From positions 28,412 to 92,411 of the forward strand of contig NZ_FQYT01000011.1 in assembly GCF_900141895.1 (NCBI RefSeq): 64,000 nt of DNA, written 5' to 3'. The DNA is from Parasporobacterium paucivorans DSM 15970 (GTDB lineage: Bacteria > Bacillota > Clostridia > Lachnospirales > Lachnospiraceae). This document shows, one piece after another, positions 1 through 9,060 of this stretch (position 1 is the first letter of the stretch; the number at the start of each line of letters is the position of its first letter). Both the position numbers and the translations under genes were made by a program. Under the pieces are notes generated by a model. The model ran no database searches and was not told where the DNA came from. It worked only from the letters and a program-made list of their open reading frames with translations.

Positions 1-1825
1 CATCAGCCACGTAATTCAGGCCCTTTTCCCAGCTTGCGGTAAGGTCCGGGTTCAGCAGGGATTTTATGGAAGCATTCACCACATCATATACCATCTCTCC
101 CAGGAGGGCGGGGGATATAATCTGGGTCTTCTTATTCAGGGAAAGATATTTTATGGTTTCCAGTTTTTTTAAAATTTCCGCTCTGGTGGCACTGGTCCCG
201 ATTCCGCTTCCCTTTATCTGTTCACGCAGCTGTTCATCCTCAATCAGCTGTCCGGCATTCTCCATGGCCAGTATGATAGAACCTGAAGTATACCGCTTGG
301 GAGGGGAGGTTTCCCCCTCCTTGATCCATATGTCGTTAACCGGTAGTTTATCACCTTTTTTTATATTTTTCAATACCTGGAACTTATCGGTCGTTTCCTC
401 ATTATCGGCAGATCCGGCCACTTTCAGGTATCCTTCTGACACCAGAATCTTTGTACCCAGAACAAACATTTCCCGGTGCTCCTGCGTTGTTATCATAAAG
501 CTGATCGTCAGCTTTTTGTATACGGCAGGCGGATAAAATATGCTCAGGAACCGTCTTGCTATGAGTTCATACACCCTGGCCGCCTCCGGCTTCAGTCCGC
601 GCAGCCCGCCCAGACCCTGTCCGGTAGGGATAATGGCATAGTGATCCGTTATTTTGCTGTCATTTACATAGCGGGATTTCGCGATGGATTTGTGGAGGCC
701 CTTACTGAGGATCTCCGCCGCTTCCGGATATATTTCCTTCAGCCCGCTGATGTTTTTTTCGATTTCTTTTACTACCGCTGTGGAAAGGACCCTGGCATCC
801 GTCCTGGGATAGGTCACCAGCTTCTTTTCATACAGCAGCTGGGTAATTTTCAGGGTTTCATCCGGACTTATCTTGAAAAGTCTGGAGCAGTCATTCTGCA
901 GCTCTGCCAGATTGAAGAGCAGGGGCGGATTTTTGTTTTCCTTCTTGTTTTCGACCTTTTCCACCACTGCGGTGTTATCGCTCATTTCCCGGATTCGTTC
1001 CAGAAGCTCCTGTGCTTTGTTCCGGTTCGAAAAGCCATTGTCCTTATAAAGATACGGAGATTCGTTATAATAAGACTCTTCCTGCACCTTCCATTCAGTT
1101 TCCAGCATATCCGATCCGGATTCCAGCTGTGCCAGCACCCGGTAAAAAGGCTTTTTGACAAAGTCCCGGATTTCCCTTTCCCGTCTGACGACCATTCCCA
1201 GCACGCAGGTCATTACCCTTCCGACAGATACCACACAATAGCGGCTTCCCAGGAAATCCGCCAGTTCCCTCCCGTATTTCAGAGTCAGGACCCGGGAAAA
1301 ATTTATTCCCATCAGGTAATCCTCCTTGGCACGCAGGTAGGCGGAGGCGGCCAGATTGTCATATTCCGTAAGATCTCTGGCCTCCCGGATCCCTTTCAGG
1401 ATTTCTTCCTCTGTCTGCGAGTCGATCCATACTCTCTTTCGGTCTTTTCCTTTTACCCCTGCCAGCTGTTCAACCAGACGATAAATATATTCTCCTTCCC
1501 GTCCGGAGTCTGTGCACACAAAAATAGTTTCCACATCCTCCCGGTTCAGGAGCCTCTTCACTGTTTCGAACTGTTTTTGGACTCCGGGGATGATTTCATA
1601 TCTGTATTCCTCCGGCATGAAGGGTAGGGTGGCAAGATCCCATTTCTTCAGCCTGCTGTCATATTTTTCCGGATAGCTCATGGTCACCAGGTGTCCGACA
1701 CACCAGGTCAGGATAAATTCTTCTGATTCCATAAATCCATCTTTTTTGGAGGCATTGACACGAAGTGCCTTTGCAAATTCGGTGGCAACGCTGGGTTTTT
1801 CGGCAATAAATAATGTTTTCTTCAT
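1..1825 (-). CDS. topB: DNA topoisomerase III, 3' end cut by the window edge
   Basis: Type IA topoisomerase that cuts and passes single strands, important for decatenation and resolving recombination intermediates. The minus-strand frame is open from an ATG at 1825 to the left edge, giving about 608 visible residues; family members are usually near 700, so the C-terminus lies outside. The N-terminus MKKTLFIAEKPSVA is the typical Toprim start, followed by TDSGREGEYIYR (acidic metal-binding motif) and LVTYPRTD, which holds the catalytic tyrosine. It starts 16 bp downstream of yfbR, so the two may be co-transcribed. A second type IA enzyme, topA, lies at 46.9-48.9 kb; the absence of its C-terminal zinc fingers from the visible part supports topB here. 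The identification is firm from motifs. Confidence 0.93.
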   Translation of the reverse strand, partial: MKKTLFIAEKPSVATEFAKALRVNASKKDGFMESEEFILTWCVGHLVTMSYPEKYDSRLKKWDLATLPFMPEEYRYEIIPGVQKQFETVKRLLNREDVETIFVCTDSGREGEYIYRLVEQLAGVKGKDRKRVWIDSQTEEEILKGIREARDLTEYDNLAASAYLRAKEDYLMGINFSRVLTLKYGRELADFLGSRYCVVSVGRVMTCVLGMVVRREREIRDFVKKPFYRVLAQLESGSDMLETEWKVQEESYYNESPYLYKDNGFSNRNKAQELLERIREMSDNTAVVEKVENKKENKNPPLLFNLAELQNDCSRLFKISPDETLKITQLLYEKKLVTYPRTDARVLSTAVVKEIEKNISGLKEIYPEAAEILSKGLHKSIAKSRYVNDSKITDHYAIIPTGQGLGGLRGLKPEAARVYELIARRFLSIFYPPAVYKKLTISFMITTQEHREMFVLGTKILVSEGYLKVAGSADNEETTDKFQVLKNIKKGDKLPVNDIWIKEGETSPPKRYTSGSIILAMENAGQLIEDEQLREQIKGSGIGTSATRAEILKKLETIKYLSLNKKTQIISPALLGEMVYDVVNASIKSLLNPDLTASWEKGLNYVAD

Positions 1826-1840
1826 TCTGTCCTGGATTCC

Positions 1841-2437
1841 TTATCTGGCCTGCTCATCGAGGGTAAGGCTGTATGCCGGAATAAAGTTCTCGATGAAGAA
1901 GTCAGCCTCTTTTATATTCATTTCCTTTATTTTATCCATGGTTGATTTCAGGGCACTGTCGAAATCCGAATTTCCCATGCCTTTTTCTTCCACGCATTTT
2001 ATTAATGCGGAAATTTTATCTGCGGCTTTGACAAGCACCCATAGCTCGGCCTCTTGCGGATCCTTCTTCAGGATGCTTTCATAATGCCCCCGCATTTCTT
2101 CCGGAATGGAATCCAGGAGCTCGCCGACGGCAACCCCCTCCACGCTTTTGTAGGCGTCCTGAATATCCCTGGAAAAATATTTGACCGGGGTAGGCATGTC
2201 TCCGGTGATGATTTCGGATGCATCATGGAAAAGAGCCAGCACTGCGACTCTGTCTGAATCCAGCTTTTTACCAAAATATGTATTCCCTATCACAGCCAGG
2301 GCGTGGGCAATGATGCTCACATCCAGACTGTGTTCGGCTATATTTTCAGAAATGGTATTCCTCATGAGCCCCCATCTGTTAATGTACTTCATTCTCGACA
2401 GCATGGCGTAAAAGTTGTTGGTCTTCTTTGTATTCAT
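1841..2437 (-). CDS. yfbR: HD-domain 5'-deoxynucleotidase, YfbR family
   Basis: Predicted metal-dependent phosphatase that removes phosphate from deoxyribonucleoside 5'-monophosphates, helping balance dNTP pools. The 198 aa match the length of Escherichia coli YfbR (about 199) and share its landmarks: SRMKYINRWGLMRNT near the start, the first metal histidine in EHSLDVS, the HD pair in LFHDASE, and the conserved GDMPTPVKYF segment. It is followed 16 bp later by topB on the same strand. No signal peptide or membrane segment, so cytoplasmic. The family call is clear; activity on dNMPs is inferred from the characterised E. coli enzyme. Confidence 0.9.
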   Translation of the reverse strand: MNTKKTNNFYAMLSRMKYINRWGLMRNTISENIAEHSLDVSIIAHALAVIGNTYFGKKLDSDRVAVLALFHDASEIITGDMPTPVKYFSRDIQDAYKSVEGVAVGELLDSIPEEMRGHYESILKKDPQEAELWVLVKAADKISALIKCVEEKGMGNSDFDSALKSTMDKIKEMNIKEADFFIENFIPAYSLTLDEQAR

Positions 2438-2476
2438 TACGTTTCTCCATTTCCTGATTCCTGTTTAACGCTACGA

Positions 2477-2674
2477 TTATATCATTTTTGCGTTTACTAT
2501 GCAATTGCATAAGGAAGCGCCGGGCAATTGCTGCCCGGCGCTTGGATGCTTTATAGTATTTTCAGCGCTTTCCGGTTCACAGAGAACAATGTTCAAGTTT
2601 CCGGTTCGGCACCGGATCTCATCGATAAACGCTTTTTCGTCGGCGTCCTTTTGCAGAGTTACCTGGTAATTCAT
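2477..2674 (-). CDS. small hypothetical protein, 65 aa
   Basis: A short minus-strand reading frame starting MNYQVTLQKDADEK. The first 40 residues (acidic/basic, with one CRTG segment) look like an ordinary small cytoplasmic protein, while the last 24 are encoded by DNA containing a strong GC-rich hairpin at 2515-2543. That suggests the gene once ended earlier and now reads through its own terminator-like structure. The ribosome-binding site upstream of the ATG is weak. No function is recognised. It sits alone between yfbR and the histidine kinase gene. It may be a real small gene or a decayed one. Confidence 0.5.
   Translation of the reverse strand: MNYQVTLQKDADEKAFIDEIRCRTGNLNIVLCEPESAENTIKHPSAGQQLPGASLCNCIVNAKMI
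2515..2543 (-). terminator. GC-rich hairpin, possible weak terminator
   Basis: Perfect 12-bp stem (AAGCGCCGGGCA with its complement) around a 5-nt loop. Neither side is followed by a good T run, so termination would be inefficient; the hairpin lies inside the end of the 65-aa frame. Confidence 0.4.
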
Positions 2675-2765
2675 GTCTTCAGGACTTCATTTCCCAATCT
2701 ATCATCACCTTAGTCGTTTGCTAAAATCAGTCTGTAAACCCAATGTGATAGATTCTTGATGGCAT

Positions 2766-4232
2766 TCAGTTCTTATCCGAAATAATCTCCAGTTCAAACC
2801 AGAAGGTACTACCTTCATTTATTACGCTATCGACTCCATAGCCAGCCTTATGCATCTGCAGGATGTTCTTCACTATGGAAAGGCCCAGTCCCGTTCCCAT
2901 AACGGAACGTTTGTGGGACTTATCGATTTTATAATATCTTTCCCACACATTATCCAGTTCTTCTTCAGGAATGCCGATACCTGTATCCGACACTTCGATC
3001 CTGACCCGGCCATCCCTGACAACCTGTCTAACCAGAACCTTTTTGTCGTCTCCGGTATAATTGATGGCATTGTTTATCAGGTTATAGATTACCTGGTACA
3101 GCTTTTGCTCATCGGCTTCCACACTTACGTTATCTTCGTATTGGAATTCGATCTTGTACCCGTCCTGCTGAATGAGCCTGGCATATCTTTCAATCACGGA
3201 TTTTATGCTTTCCGTAAGGTCAAATCTGGTCATATACGGCCGGGAAACGCCTGCCTGGATTTTAGACAGGTCCAGAAGATCATTTACCAGACCGCCGAGT
3301 CTTTTGGCTTCATCGATTACAACCTGCAGGTTTTCGGGATTGTTCTCTCCCGGCAGATCCTTCATCATTTCCGAATATGCCGTAATCATGGTCAGAGGCG
3401 TGCGCAGATCATGGGAAACGTTGGCAATCAGCTCTCTTTGAAGAGCTTCCGTCTTGGAAAGTTCCTGTGCCGTCTTGTTCAAGGTTTCTGAGAGCTCCGC
3501 AATTTCCTTGTAGTCGTTGGCGTTGAATTTTACGTCAAAGTTTCCCGCACCCAATTCCTTAGCGGAAGAATTGACTTTAATGATGGATTTTGATACCCGT
3601 CTGGATATGAGCAGAGCAATGACCAGGGATAAGAGCACCAGTATCACCGATATATAAATAAGCTGGATTCGAAGCGTATGCGTGGTTGCTCCTACCGGAG
3701 TGATTACTGCATTCACAAGGATGGTGTATGCTGTGCCGTCTTTGGCGATTACATTTTTTACCAGGATTACACTGTCCGCTTCCGTCTTCTCCGGCATATT
3801 GGCAATGCCCTCAAAGCGGTCTCCAACCCGGTTTGAAATCAGTTTGGAGGTGTCGCTGACATTGACCGTCATCGTTCCGTCATGACCTGCGGCATCCAGT
3901 ATCAGAACCCTGATCTGCTGGGGCGTCAGTTTATGTATGACACAATCAAAGGTAGCCTCATTGGAGTATTGCATGTATCCCAGGGAATCGGCAACCAAAA
4001 TACACATGTCGTATGTCCGGGAAATCGTCTGCACGGCTCCCCCCAGATCGTCCTCATCAATAACGCTTACGACATTATCCATCGCGCTGTTCAGCTCCCT
4101 GGTTTTAATCGTGCGGTAAAATACATCCAGGTAAACCGTCTGGAAAAGCCACAGAAGAACCAGGAGCAGGGTCGTAAAGCTCAGAAGATAGGCGAATATC
4201 TTCCATTTAATACTTATCTTTCTATGCTTCAA
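2766..4232 (-). CDS. sensor histidine kinase (HAMP-HisKA-HATPase)
   Basis: Membrane sensor of a two-component system, 488 aa. Visible order: short cytoplasmic head, TM1 about 12-34, an extracellular sensing region of about 150 residues, TM2 about 190-210, HAMP about 210-262, then a HisKA box with phospho-acceptor His274 in NVSHDLRTP and an ATPase domain with N box (NLINNAINY), G1 (DTGIGIP) and G2 (GTGLGLSI). Translation probably begins at a TTG (no ATG is near) that overlaps the stop of the upstream response-regulator gene by 11 bp, a sign of translational coupling. The signal it detects is unknown; the sensor region has no motif I recognise. Confidence 0.92.
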   Translation of the reverse strand: MKHRKISIKWKIFAYLLSFTTLLLVLLWLFQTVYLDVFYRTIKTRELNSAMDNVVSVIDEDDLGGAVQTISRTYDMCILVADSLGYMQYSNEATFDCVIHKLTPQQIRVLILDAAGHDGTMTVNVSDTSKLISNRVGDRFEGIANMPEKTEADSVILVKNVIAKDGTAYTILVNAVITPVGATTHTLRIQLIYISVILVLLSLVIALLISRRVSKSIIKVNSSAKELGAGNFDVKFNANDYKEIAELSETLNKTAQELSKTEALQRELIANVSHDLRTPLTMITAYSEMMKDLPGENNPENLQVVIDEAKRLGGLVNDLLDLSKIQAGVSRPYMTRFDLTESIKSVIERYARLIQQDGYKIEFQYEDNVSVEADEQKLYQVIYNLINNAINYTGDDKKVLVRQVVRDGRVRIEVSDTGIGIPEEELDNVWERYYKIDKSHKRSVMGTGLGLSIVKNILQMHKAGYGVDSVINEGSTFWFELEIISDKN

Positions 4233-4899
4233 ATCGATATCCTACTCCTCTCAAGGTCACCAGGAATTTACGATACTCACCCAGACTGTTCCTTAGCAGC
4301 TTTATGTGAGTATCCAATGTACGGTCATCTCCATAGTAATCATACCCCCACACGTCCCTGATCAGATTCTCTCTGGTCAGGGCAATCCCCTTGTTTTTGG
4401 CCAGATAAAAAATCAGGTCAAACTCTTTCGGTGTCATGCTAATATTTATGCCGTCAACGGTGACCGTCCTGCTTGTAAAGTCGATTTCCAGACCCTCTTT
4501 GACAAGGATTTCATGGCCGTTCTTATCCAGGGCACTCTTATTGTTTCGGCTGATCACAACATTTATTCTCATCATCACTTCTTTAGGTGAAAAAGGCTTG
4601 ACTACGTAGTCATCTATCCCCAGCTCAAAACCATGAATTTTATCATACTCTTCCCCACGGGCTGACAGCATGATGACAGGGATATGCTTCGTCTTGAATA
4701 TTTCCTTGCATGCAGAAAATCCATCCAGCTCCGGCATCATGACATCCATTATGATGACATCAAAATCAGCATCACGGCATATCATAACTGCTTCCATGCC
4801 ATTGGCTGCCTCCGTCACTTCATATCCATCAAATTCTGCATATTTTCGGACAATCTTACGGATGTTTTCTTCATCATCCACAACTAATACTCTATACAT
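4222..4899 (-). CDS. OmpR/PhoB-family response regulator
   Basis: DNA-binding response regulator of 225 aa, partner of the histidine kinase that follows with an 11-bp overlap. The receiver domain (1-115) has the acidic pocket VVDDE, phospho-acceptor Asp52 in IIMDVMMP, and the KPFSP lysine motif. The C-terminal winged-helix domain (about 130-225) has MTPKEFDLIFYLAKN, DRTLDTHI and LRGVGYRFE typical of the family. A strong Shine-Dalgarno site AAGGAGG lies 6 bases before the ATG. Targets are unknown; the neighbouring PopT-type transporter gene on the same strand is a possible one (inference). Confidence 0.93.
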   Translation of the reverse strand: MYRVLVVDDEENIRKIVRKYAEFDGYEVTEAANGMEAVMICRDADFDVIIMDVMMPELDGFSACKEIFKTKHIPVIMLSARGEEYDKIHGFELGIDDYVVKPFSPKEVMMRINVVISRNNKSALDKNGHEILVKEGLEIDFTSRTVTVDGINISMTPKEFDLIFYLAKNKGIALTRENLIRDVWGYDYYGDDRTLDTHIKLLRNSLGEYRKFLVTLRGVGYRFEA

Positions 4900-4965
4900 G
4901 GCATCCTCCTTATTCTATTTACATTATAATTGGAATGTGATATCCATATGATTATTTTCTGAATA

Positions 4966-5784
4966 TTAATCTTCGGTGCCCGGATGCTTCTTCATGAATA
5001 CCTGGATGGCAACCATGATGGCAGCGCCGACCAGGAATGCCACTGCACAGCCGATGCGGGAAGACGAAGACGCCGGAATGCCCGGATAGATGCCCCCCAG
5101 GGATCCGATCACAAATCCAAGGATTGTCAGATAGGTCGGATTCGGATGGTTTTTCATCAGGTATTCCAAAAGTTTGGTAGTCAGCAGCACGCCGAGAATA
5201 ACTCCGATAGCCAACGGAAGGAGGAATCCGATATCAATGCTTTTGATAGCTTCCAGCGTTTCATTATATACGCCCAGGGCAAGCAGCAAATAGGAAGTGG
5301 ATATTCCCGGAAGAATAAGTGCTACGGCTATTATGATCCCAGCTATAAGGATAACCAGTACACGGATGACGGAAGAACCATCAAGAGAAACAAGCTGTCC
5401 ACCCTTCCCGTGCGTCATCACCAGAGCCACTGCCAGGCCCGCCACAAAAAACAGAACGTGGTATATCCTAAATTCTTTTCTCTCCAGTTTATTCAGGATT
5501 GCATACAGACCCGTCACGACAATCCCCAAAAACAGGAACGAGGTGACATACGGATATGCCTTCAGAACATAGAGCATGGCATTGGAAAAAAGCACCAGAC
5601 CTATAATTCCCCCAATGGCAAGCTGGATAAGCATTTTAATATGGACAAGCCTCCTGCTGATCAATTCGCTTATGGATTCAATCGCTTTGTCGTATACTCC
5701 CAGAACAATCATCATCGTTCCTCCGGATACTCCTGGGACCAGTAAGGATATTGCTGTCATAATTCCTTTCAGTATATTGATCAT
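4966..5784 (-). CDS. popT: DUF368 membrane protein, PopT-type polyprenyl-phosphate transporter
   Basis: Integral membrane protein of 272 aa with the DUF368 hallmarks: N-terminal MINILKGIMTAISLLVPGVSGGT, about eight hydrophobic segments, and a repeat of the PGxSGGT-like loop at LPGISTSYLL. DUF368 proteins were recently assigned as transporters that return undecaprenyl phosphate across the membrane for cell-wall synthesis (PopT); that assignment is from the family, not from this sequence. I chose the ATG at 5784 because GGGAGAGG sits 8 bases ahead; an in-frame ATG 12 codons earlier has no such site. It follows thrC by 60 bp, with a hairpin between. Confidence 0.85.
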   Translation of the reverse strand: MINILKGIMTAISLLVPGVSGGTMMIVLGVYDKAIESISELISRRLVHIKMLIQLAIGGIIGLVLFSNAMLYVLKAYPYVTSFLFLGIVVTGLYAILNKLERKEFRIYHVLFFVAGLAVALVMTHGKGGQLVSLDGSSVIRVLVILIAGIIIAVALILPGISTSYLLLALGVYNETLEAIKSIDIGFLLPLAIGVILGVLLTTKLLEYLMKNHPNPTYLTILGFVIGSLGGIYPGIPASSSSRIGCAVAFLVGAAIMVAIQVFMKKHPGTED

Positions 5785-5809
5785 CGTATTTTCCTCTCCC
5801 ATTAAATAT

Positions 5810-5838
5810 ACGCAGCACAAAGAAGCTTTGAGCTGCGT
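5810..5838 (-). terminator. hairpin between thrC and popT
   Basis: Stem ACGCAGC/GCTGCGT with inner pairing in the thrC-popT gap. It lacks a T run, so it may be a weak terminator or a messenger-stability element just upstream of the popT ribosome-binding site. Confidence 0.35.
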
Positions 5839-5844
5839 AATGTT

Positions 5845-7332
5845 TTATAATCCTAAAAATTTTTTAATCTCATTTTCCATCTGCTCCGGTTCACATACTG
5901 TTTCATGACGGACAGGCGCATCTTTCAATTCTTCAATAGCCTTTGGTACCTTTATACCGCCACGGCTGCTCAGTTCTTCAACCAGCTCTTCTTCCGAAAG
6001 GGCATCGTATTTGGGGTCAATGGCATTCATTACGCTCCTGGCAAACTTAAAGGGGCTCGCCGTGGAAACGATGACGGTTTTTGTACTGTCTCCGCTTTCC
6101 TGCACATATTTTTCGTAAACAGATGCTGCCACCGCTGTATGTGTATCAATGATATATTTATGCTTTTGCTCCAGGGAACGGATTACCTCGGCTGTTTCTT
6201 CCTCGGAAGAATAATTCGCATAGAATTCTTCCAGCTGTTCTCTCATTTTATCGGTAATTTCATATTTCCCGGTTTCGGCCAAAGATTTCATAAACTCCGC
6301 ATTTTTTCGGCTGTCATATCCGGCGATTTCATAAATCAGCCGCTCCAGGTTGCTGGATATCAGGATATCCATGGAAGGCGATGTGGTCAGGATGAAGTCC
6401 CTGTTTTTGTCATATTCGCCTGTAGAGAAGAAGTCATACAGCACTTTATTTTCATTGGAAGCGCAGATCAGTTTGTTGATTGGCAGCCCCATCCTTTTTG
6501 CATAGTATGCAGCAAGGATATTTCCGAAGTTGCCGGTAGGTACTACAAAGTTGATTTTCTCGTCCTTTGCGATTTCACCCTTTGCAAACAGCTGGGCGTA
6601 AGCATACACGTAGTACACGATCTGCGGAACCAGCCTCCCGATGTTGATGGAGTTGGCAGAAGAGAACTGGAATCCGGCTCCAAGCATTTCTTTTTCAAGT
6701 TCCTTATTTCCGAATATTTCTTTCACGCCGCTCTGGGCCTGGTCAAAATTGCCTTTGATTCCCACAACAAATGTATTGTCGCCTTTCTGGGTAACCATCT
6801 GTTTTTCCTGGGCGGGACTTACGCCCCCTTCCGGATAAAAAACGATGATCCGTGTTCCTTTTACATCCGCAAACCCTGCCATGGCTGCCTTGCCCGTATC
6901 ACCGGAGGTGGCCGTCAGGATTACGATTTCATTCTGTATATTATTCTTCCTTGCCGATGTGATCATCAGGTGCGGAAGTATCGATAAGGCCATGTCCTTA
7001 AATGCAATGGTGGATCCGTGGAACAGCTCCAAAAAATAAGCGTCTGCCTTTTTCACCAGAGGAGCAATCTCCTCGGAGTCGAATTTTTCATCGTAGGCCT
7101 TGTTGATGCATTCCAACAGTTCCTCATCCGTAAAATCTGTCAGAAACTCTTTCATGACATTAAATGCCACTTCTCTGTATGACATTCTGGATAATTCTTC
7201 CACTGGCGTTTTTAACAAAGGGATTGTATCCGGAACATACAGCCCGCCGTCAGGGGCAAGTCCTTTTAAGATGGCCTCCGATGCGGTCACTGTTTCCGTG
7301 TTGTTTCTTGTGCTTCTATACAATAATTGCAT
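5845..7332 (-). CDS. thrC: threonine synthase
   Basis: Pyridoxal-phosphate enzyme converting O-phosphohomoserine to threonine, the last step of threonine synthesis. The 495-aa length suits the longer class of ThrC. Visible landmarks: N-terminal LYRSTRNN and APDGGLYVP, the PLP lysine in GSTIAFKDMAL, and the phosphate-binding TATSGDTGKAA. The ATG at 7332 is preceded by GAGGGAAAGG; an upstream in-frame ATG at 7398 would lie within the promoter, so it was rejected. A good promoter (7372-7400) precedes it, so it is expressed independently of the cell-wall hydrolase gene just upstream. No other threonine genes are adjacent. Confidence 0.95.
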   Translation of the reverse strand: MQLLYRSTRNNTETVTASEAILKGLAPDGGLYVPDTIPLLKTPVEELSRMSYREVAFNVMKEFLTDFTDEELLECINKAYDEKFDSEEIAPLVKKADAYFLELFHGSTIAFKDMALSILPHLMITSARKNNIQNEIVILTATSGDTGKAAMAGFADVKGTRIIVFYPEGGVSPAQEKQMVTQKGDNTFVVGIKGNFDQAQSGVKEIFGNKELEKEMLGAGFQFSSANSINIGRLVPQIVYYVYAYAQLFAKGEIAKDEKINFVVPTGNFGNILAAYYAKRMGLPINKLICASNENKVLYDFFSTGEYDKNRDFILTTSPSMDILISSNLERLIYEIAGYDSRKNAEFMKSLAETGKYEITDKMREQLEEFYANYSSEEETAEVIRSLEQKHKYIIDTHTAVAASVYEKYVQESGDSTKTVIVSTASPFKFARSVMNAIDPKYDALSEEELVEELSSRGGIKVPKAIEELKDAPVRHETVCEPEQMENEIKKFLGL

Positions 7333-7371
7333 GCCTTTCCCTCTTTCTGAATCAAATAATTTATTGCAAGG

Positions 7372-7400
7372 ATTATAACATACCTTAACTGCTTGCACAA
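7372..7400 (-). promoter_or_regulatory. thrC promoter
   Basis: On the minus strand, -35 TTGTGC and -10 TATAAT with a 17-bp spacer, about 40 bp upstream of the thrC ATG. Confidence 0.7.
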
Positions 7401-7412
7401 CTCAAAAAGCAT

Positions 7413-8141
7413 TTACATGTAGAAGTAGTGCCCGCTGTATTCATACAGGAACGTCAGACATGTATTGAACCAGCTGTCCGCAGATGTCTGCACCGCAAAA
7501 AACAGGGCTCCTTTGGCATAATCTTCCCCTGCCAGGGCCCGGTCCACGCAGGCTCTGGTAGAATCCGAAACCTCGATGGTTCCAAAACTCTGCTTATTTG
7601 TAGGCTGGAACTGGGGAATTCCATTGCTCCTTTCATATATGACTTCTGTGATGGAATTAGGAAACTTCTCACTTCTGACGCGGTTGAGGACTACATTGGC
7701 AACCATAATTCTGCCAATCTCATCTTCTCCTCCGGCCTCCGCCTGGACGATTCTGCAAAGCGCATCGTAATCCTGGGCTGAAACTTCTATTCCTATCACA
7801 TTTGTCTCTGTGACGGCAGCGACTGCAGTTGTTTCTTCAATCGCTGCCCCGGTATTATCTATTTCAGTTGTCTCCGCCACGGGTGTCACCACCGCTGGCA
7901 AATTCGGATTACTGTTCGCTGCTTCCTCAGTCTCTAACTCCTCAGTCCCGGTTTCTGACACGATATTACTCGATGCCATGGCTTTACTTTTGCCTGCACC
8001 TCCAAAATCGTTGGATGCAAGTGCTATAATGGCTACAATAACCATCCCGGCCGTGATAATAGCATAATTCCTGTGCATCTTCTTGGATACTGATTTGATG
8101 AATCCGAAGATTCTACTGAAAAACGAACGTAAGTTTAACAT
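7413..8141 (-). CDS. membrane-anchored cell-wall hydrolase, SleB-type domain
   Basis: Predicted peptidoglycan hydrolase of 242 aa. A basic N-terminus and one transmembrane segment (about 24-45) anchor it; a low-complexity Thr/Glu/Ala linker follows (about 60-115), then a Hydrolase_2/SleB-like domain to the end, with the conserved CRIVQAEAGGE, MVANVVLNRV, PQFQP and ALFFAV motifs. The family cleaves spore cortex or vegetative wall. The glutamate in AEAGGE is the likely catalytic acid. I chose the ATG at 8141 with AGAGG upstream, over one 8 codons earlier that overlaps the ribosome-binding site. No germination partner YpeB is next to it, so a vegetative wall role is as likely as a spore role. 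Confidence 0.85.
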   Translation of the reverse strand: MLNLRSFFSRIFGFIKSVSKKMHRNYAIITAGMVIVAIIALASNDFGGAGKSKAMASSNIVSETGTEELETEEAANSNPNLPAVVTPVAETTEIDNTGAAIEETTAVAAVTETNVIGIEVSAQDYDALCRIVQAEAGGEDEIGRIMVANVVLNRVRSEKFPNSITEVIYERSNGIPQFQPTNKQSFGTIEVSDSTRACVDRALAGEDYAKGALFFAVQTSADSWFNTCLTFLYEYSGHYFYM

Positions 8142-8206
8142 ATTTTTTTTCCTCTTTCTCCGCATTAAGCAACCAGATGAGCCGGTGCGTCTAATACTTC
8201 CCTTTC

Positions 8207-8234
8207 ATTATAATTTCCAAAGCAAAACTGTCAA
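8207..8234 (-). promoter_or_regulatory. promoter of the cell-wall hydrolase gene
   Basis: Minus-strand TTGACA and TATAAT separated by 16 bp, about 65 bp upstream of the hydrolase start: a near-consensus vegetative promoter. Confidence 0.75.
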
Positions 8235-8470
8235 TAAGTCTCGGAGAATTTTAGAAGTTTTTAGGTATATTTAAGTATTATTACGTTTCATCTTAGTTAT
8301 TATTTGCCGTTAAAAGCTTATTTTCAGTATAAATAATTATGCAATTCGCCACTTGTATTTTTTGAATTCCCTACTCGATATATTTAGAATTTTTTTCATT
8401 TTTTTCGGCATTCAGGTATTTTCTGTTAGTTATGTAAACCAAATTAAAAATTCAACCCTTTTTCAGGCAC
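8235..8470. other. AT-rich gene-free stretch
   Basis: Together with its flanks this is a gene-free gap of about 390 bp between the hydrolase and leuD. Apart from the hydrolase promoter on one side and the leuD terminator on the other, it is very AT-rich with A and T runs. I see no reading frame, repeat or RNA structure that I can support. Confidence 0.5.
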
Positions 8471-8513
8471 AAAAAAAGCTCTCCGAACAGACCTGAATTC
8501 GTCCGGAAAGCTT
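8471..8513 (-). terminator. terminator of leuCD
   Basis: Imperfect hairpin based on AAGCTTTCCGG and its complement followed on the minus strand by seven T residues, 20 bp beyond the leuD stop. Confidence 0.8.
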
Positions 8514-8533
8514 CTATAAAAATGTCAGATATT

Positions 8534-9019
8534 CTATTTTGAATTAATATAATTGATGAGCCCTTCTGCTGCGATTATCTTCTGCATGAATTCAGGAAAA
8601 GCCTGCCCCTTATACTCCGTTCCTTTTGTCTTGTTGTAAATCATTCCCGAGTCGAAGTCCACTTCCAGAATATCTCCATCCTGTATTTCCCTGGCAGCCT
8701 GCGGACACTCTATAATAGGAAGTCCTATATTTATGGCATTCCTATAAAAGATTCTTGCGAAGGTTTCTGCGATTACGCAGCTTATTCCTGCGACTTTTAT
8801 TGCGACCGGTGCATGTTCTCTTGAGGATCCGCAGCCGAAGTTTTTCTCTGCTACTATGATATCCCCTTTTTGAACTTTTTTGACGAATTCCTTATCTATG
8901 TCTTCCATACAATGTTTTGCAAGTTCGGACGGATCCGGTGCATTCAGGTATCTTGCCGGAATGATTACATCTGTGTCAACATTGTCTCCGTATTTGAATA
9001 CTCTTCCAACTGCTTTCAT
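8534..9019 (-). CDS. leuD: 3-isopropylmalate dehydratase small subunit
   Basis: Small (swivel) subunit of isopropylmalate isomerase in leucine synthesis; works with LeuC encoded 41 bp upstream. The 161 aa are typical of the short LeuD form, with [19 protein letters not shown] at the start, the [10 protein letters not shown] loop and [16 protein letters not shown]. The ATG at 9019 has GGAG 8 bases ahead. The frame stays open for another 98 codons upstream, but that part runs over the end of leuC in another frame and resembles nothing, so it is not included. A terminator follows the stop. Confidence 0.95.
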   Translation of the reverse strand: MKAVGRVFKYGDNVDTDVIIPARYLNAPDPSELAKHCMEDIDKEFVKKVQKGDIIVAEKNFGCGSSREHAPVAIKVAGISCVIAETFARIFYRNAINIGLPIIECPQAAREIQDGDILEVDFDSGMIYNKTKGTEYKGQAFPEFMQKIIAAEGLINYINSK

Positions 9020-9060
9020 ATTTACGCTCCAATCTGTTCTTATAATAACATAATAACACC

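Noticed and set aside
476..1627. Plus-strand open frame of 383 codons opposite topB
   Set aside because: Composition is Phe/Gln/His-rich as expected for an antisense shadow; the minus strand encodes an unbroken topoisomerase III.
5905..6987. Plus-strand open frame of 360 codons opposite thrC
   Set aside because: No similarity or ribosome-binding site; thrC on the other strand is complete and typical.
8240..8275. CodY box near 8250 (AATTTT-AGAA-like)
   Set aside because: Too many mismatches to the 15-bp CodY consensus, and not next to an amino-acid gene promoter.
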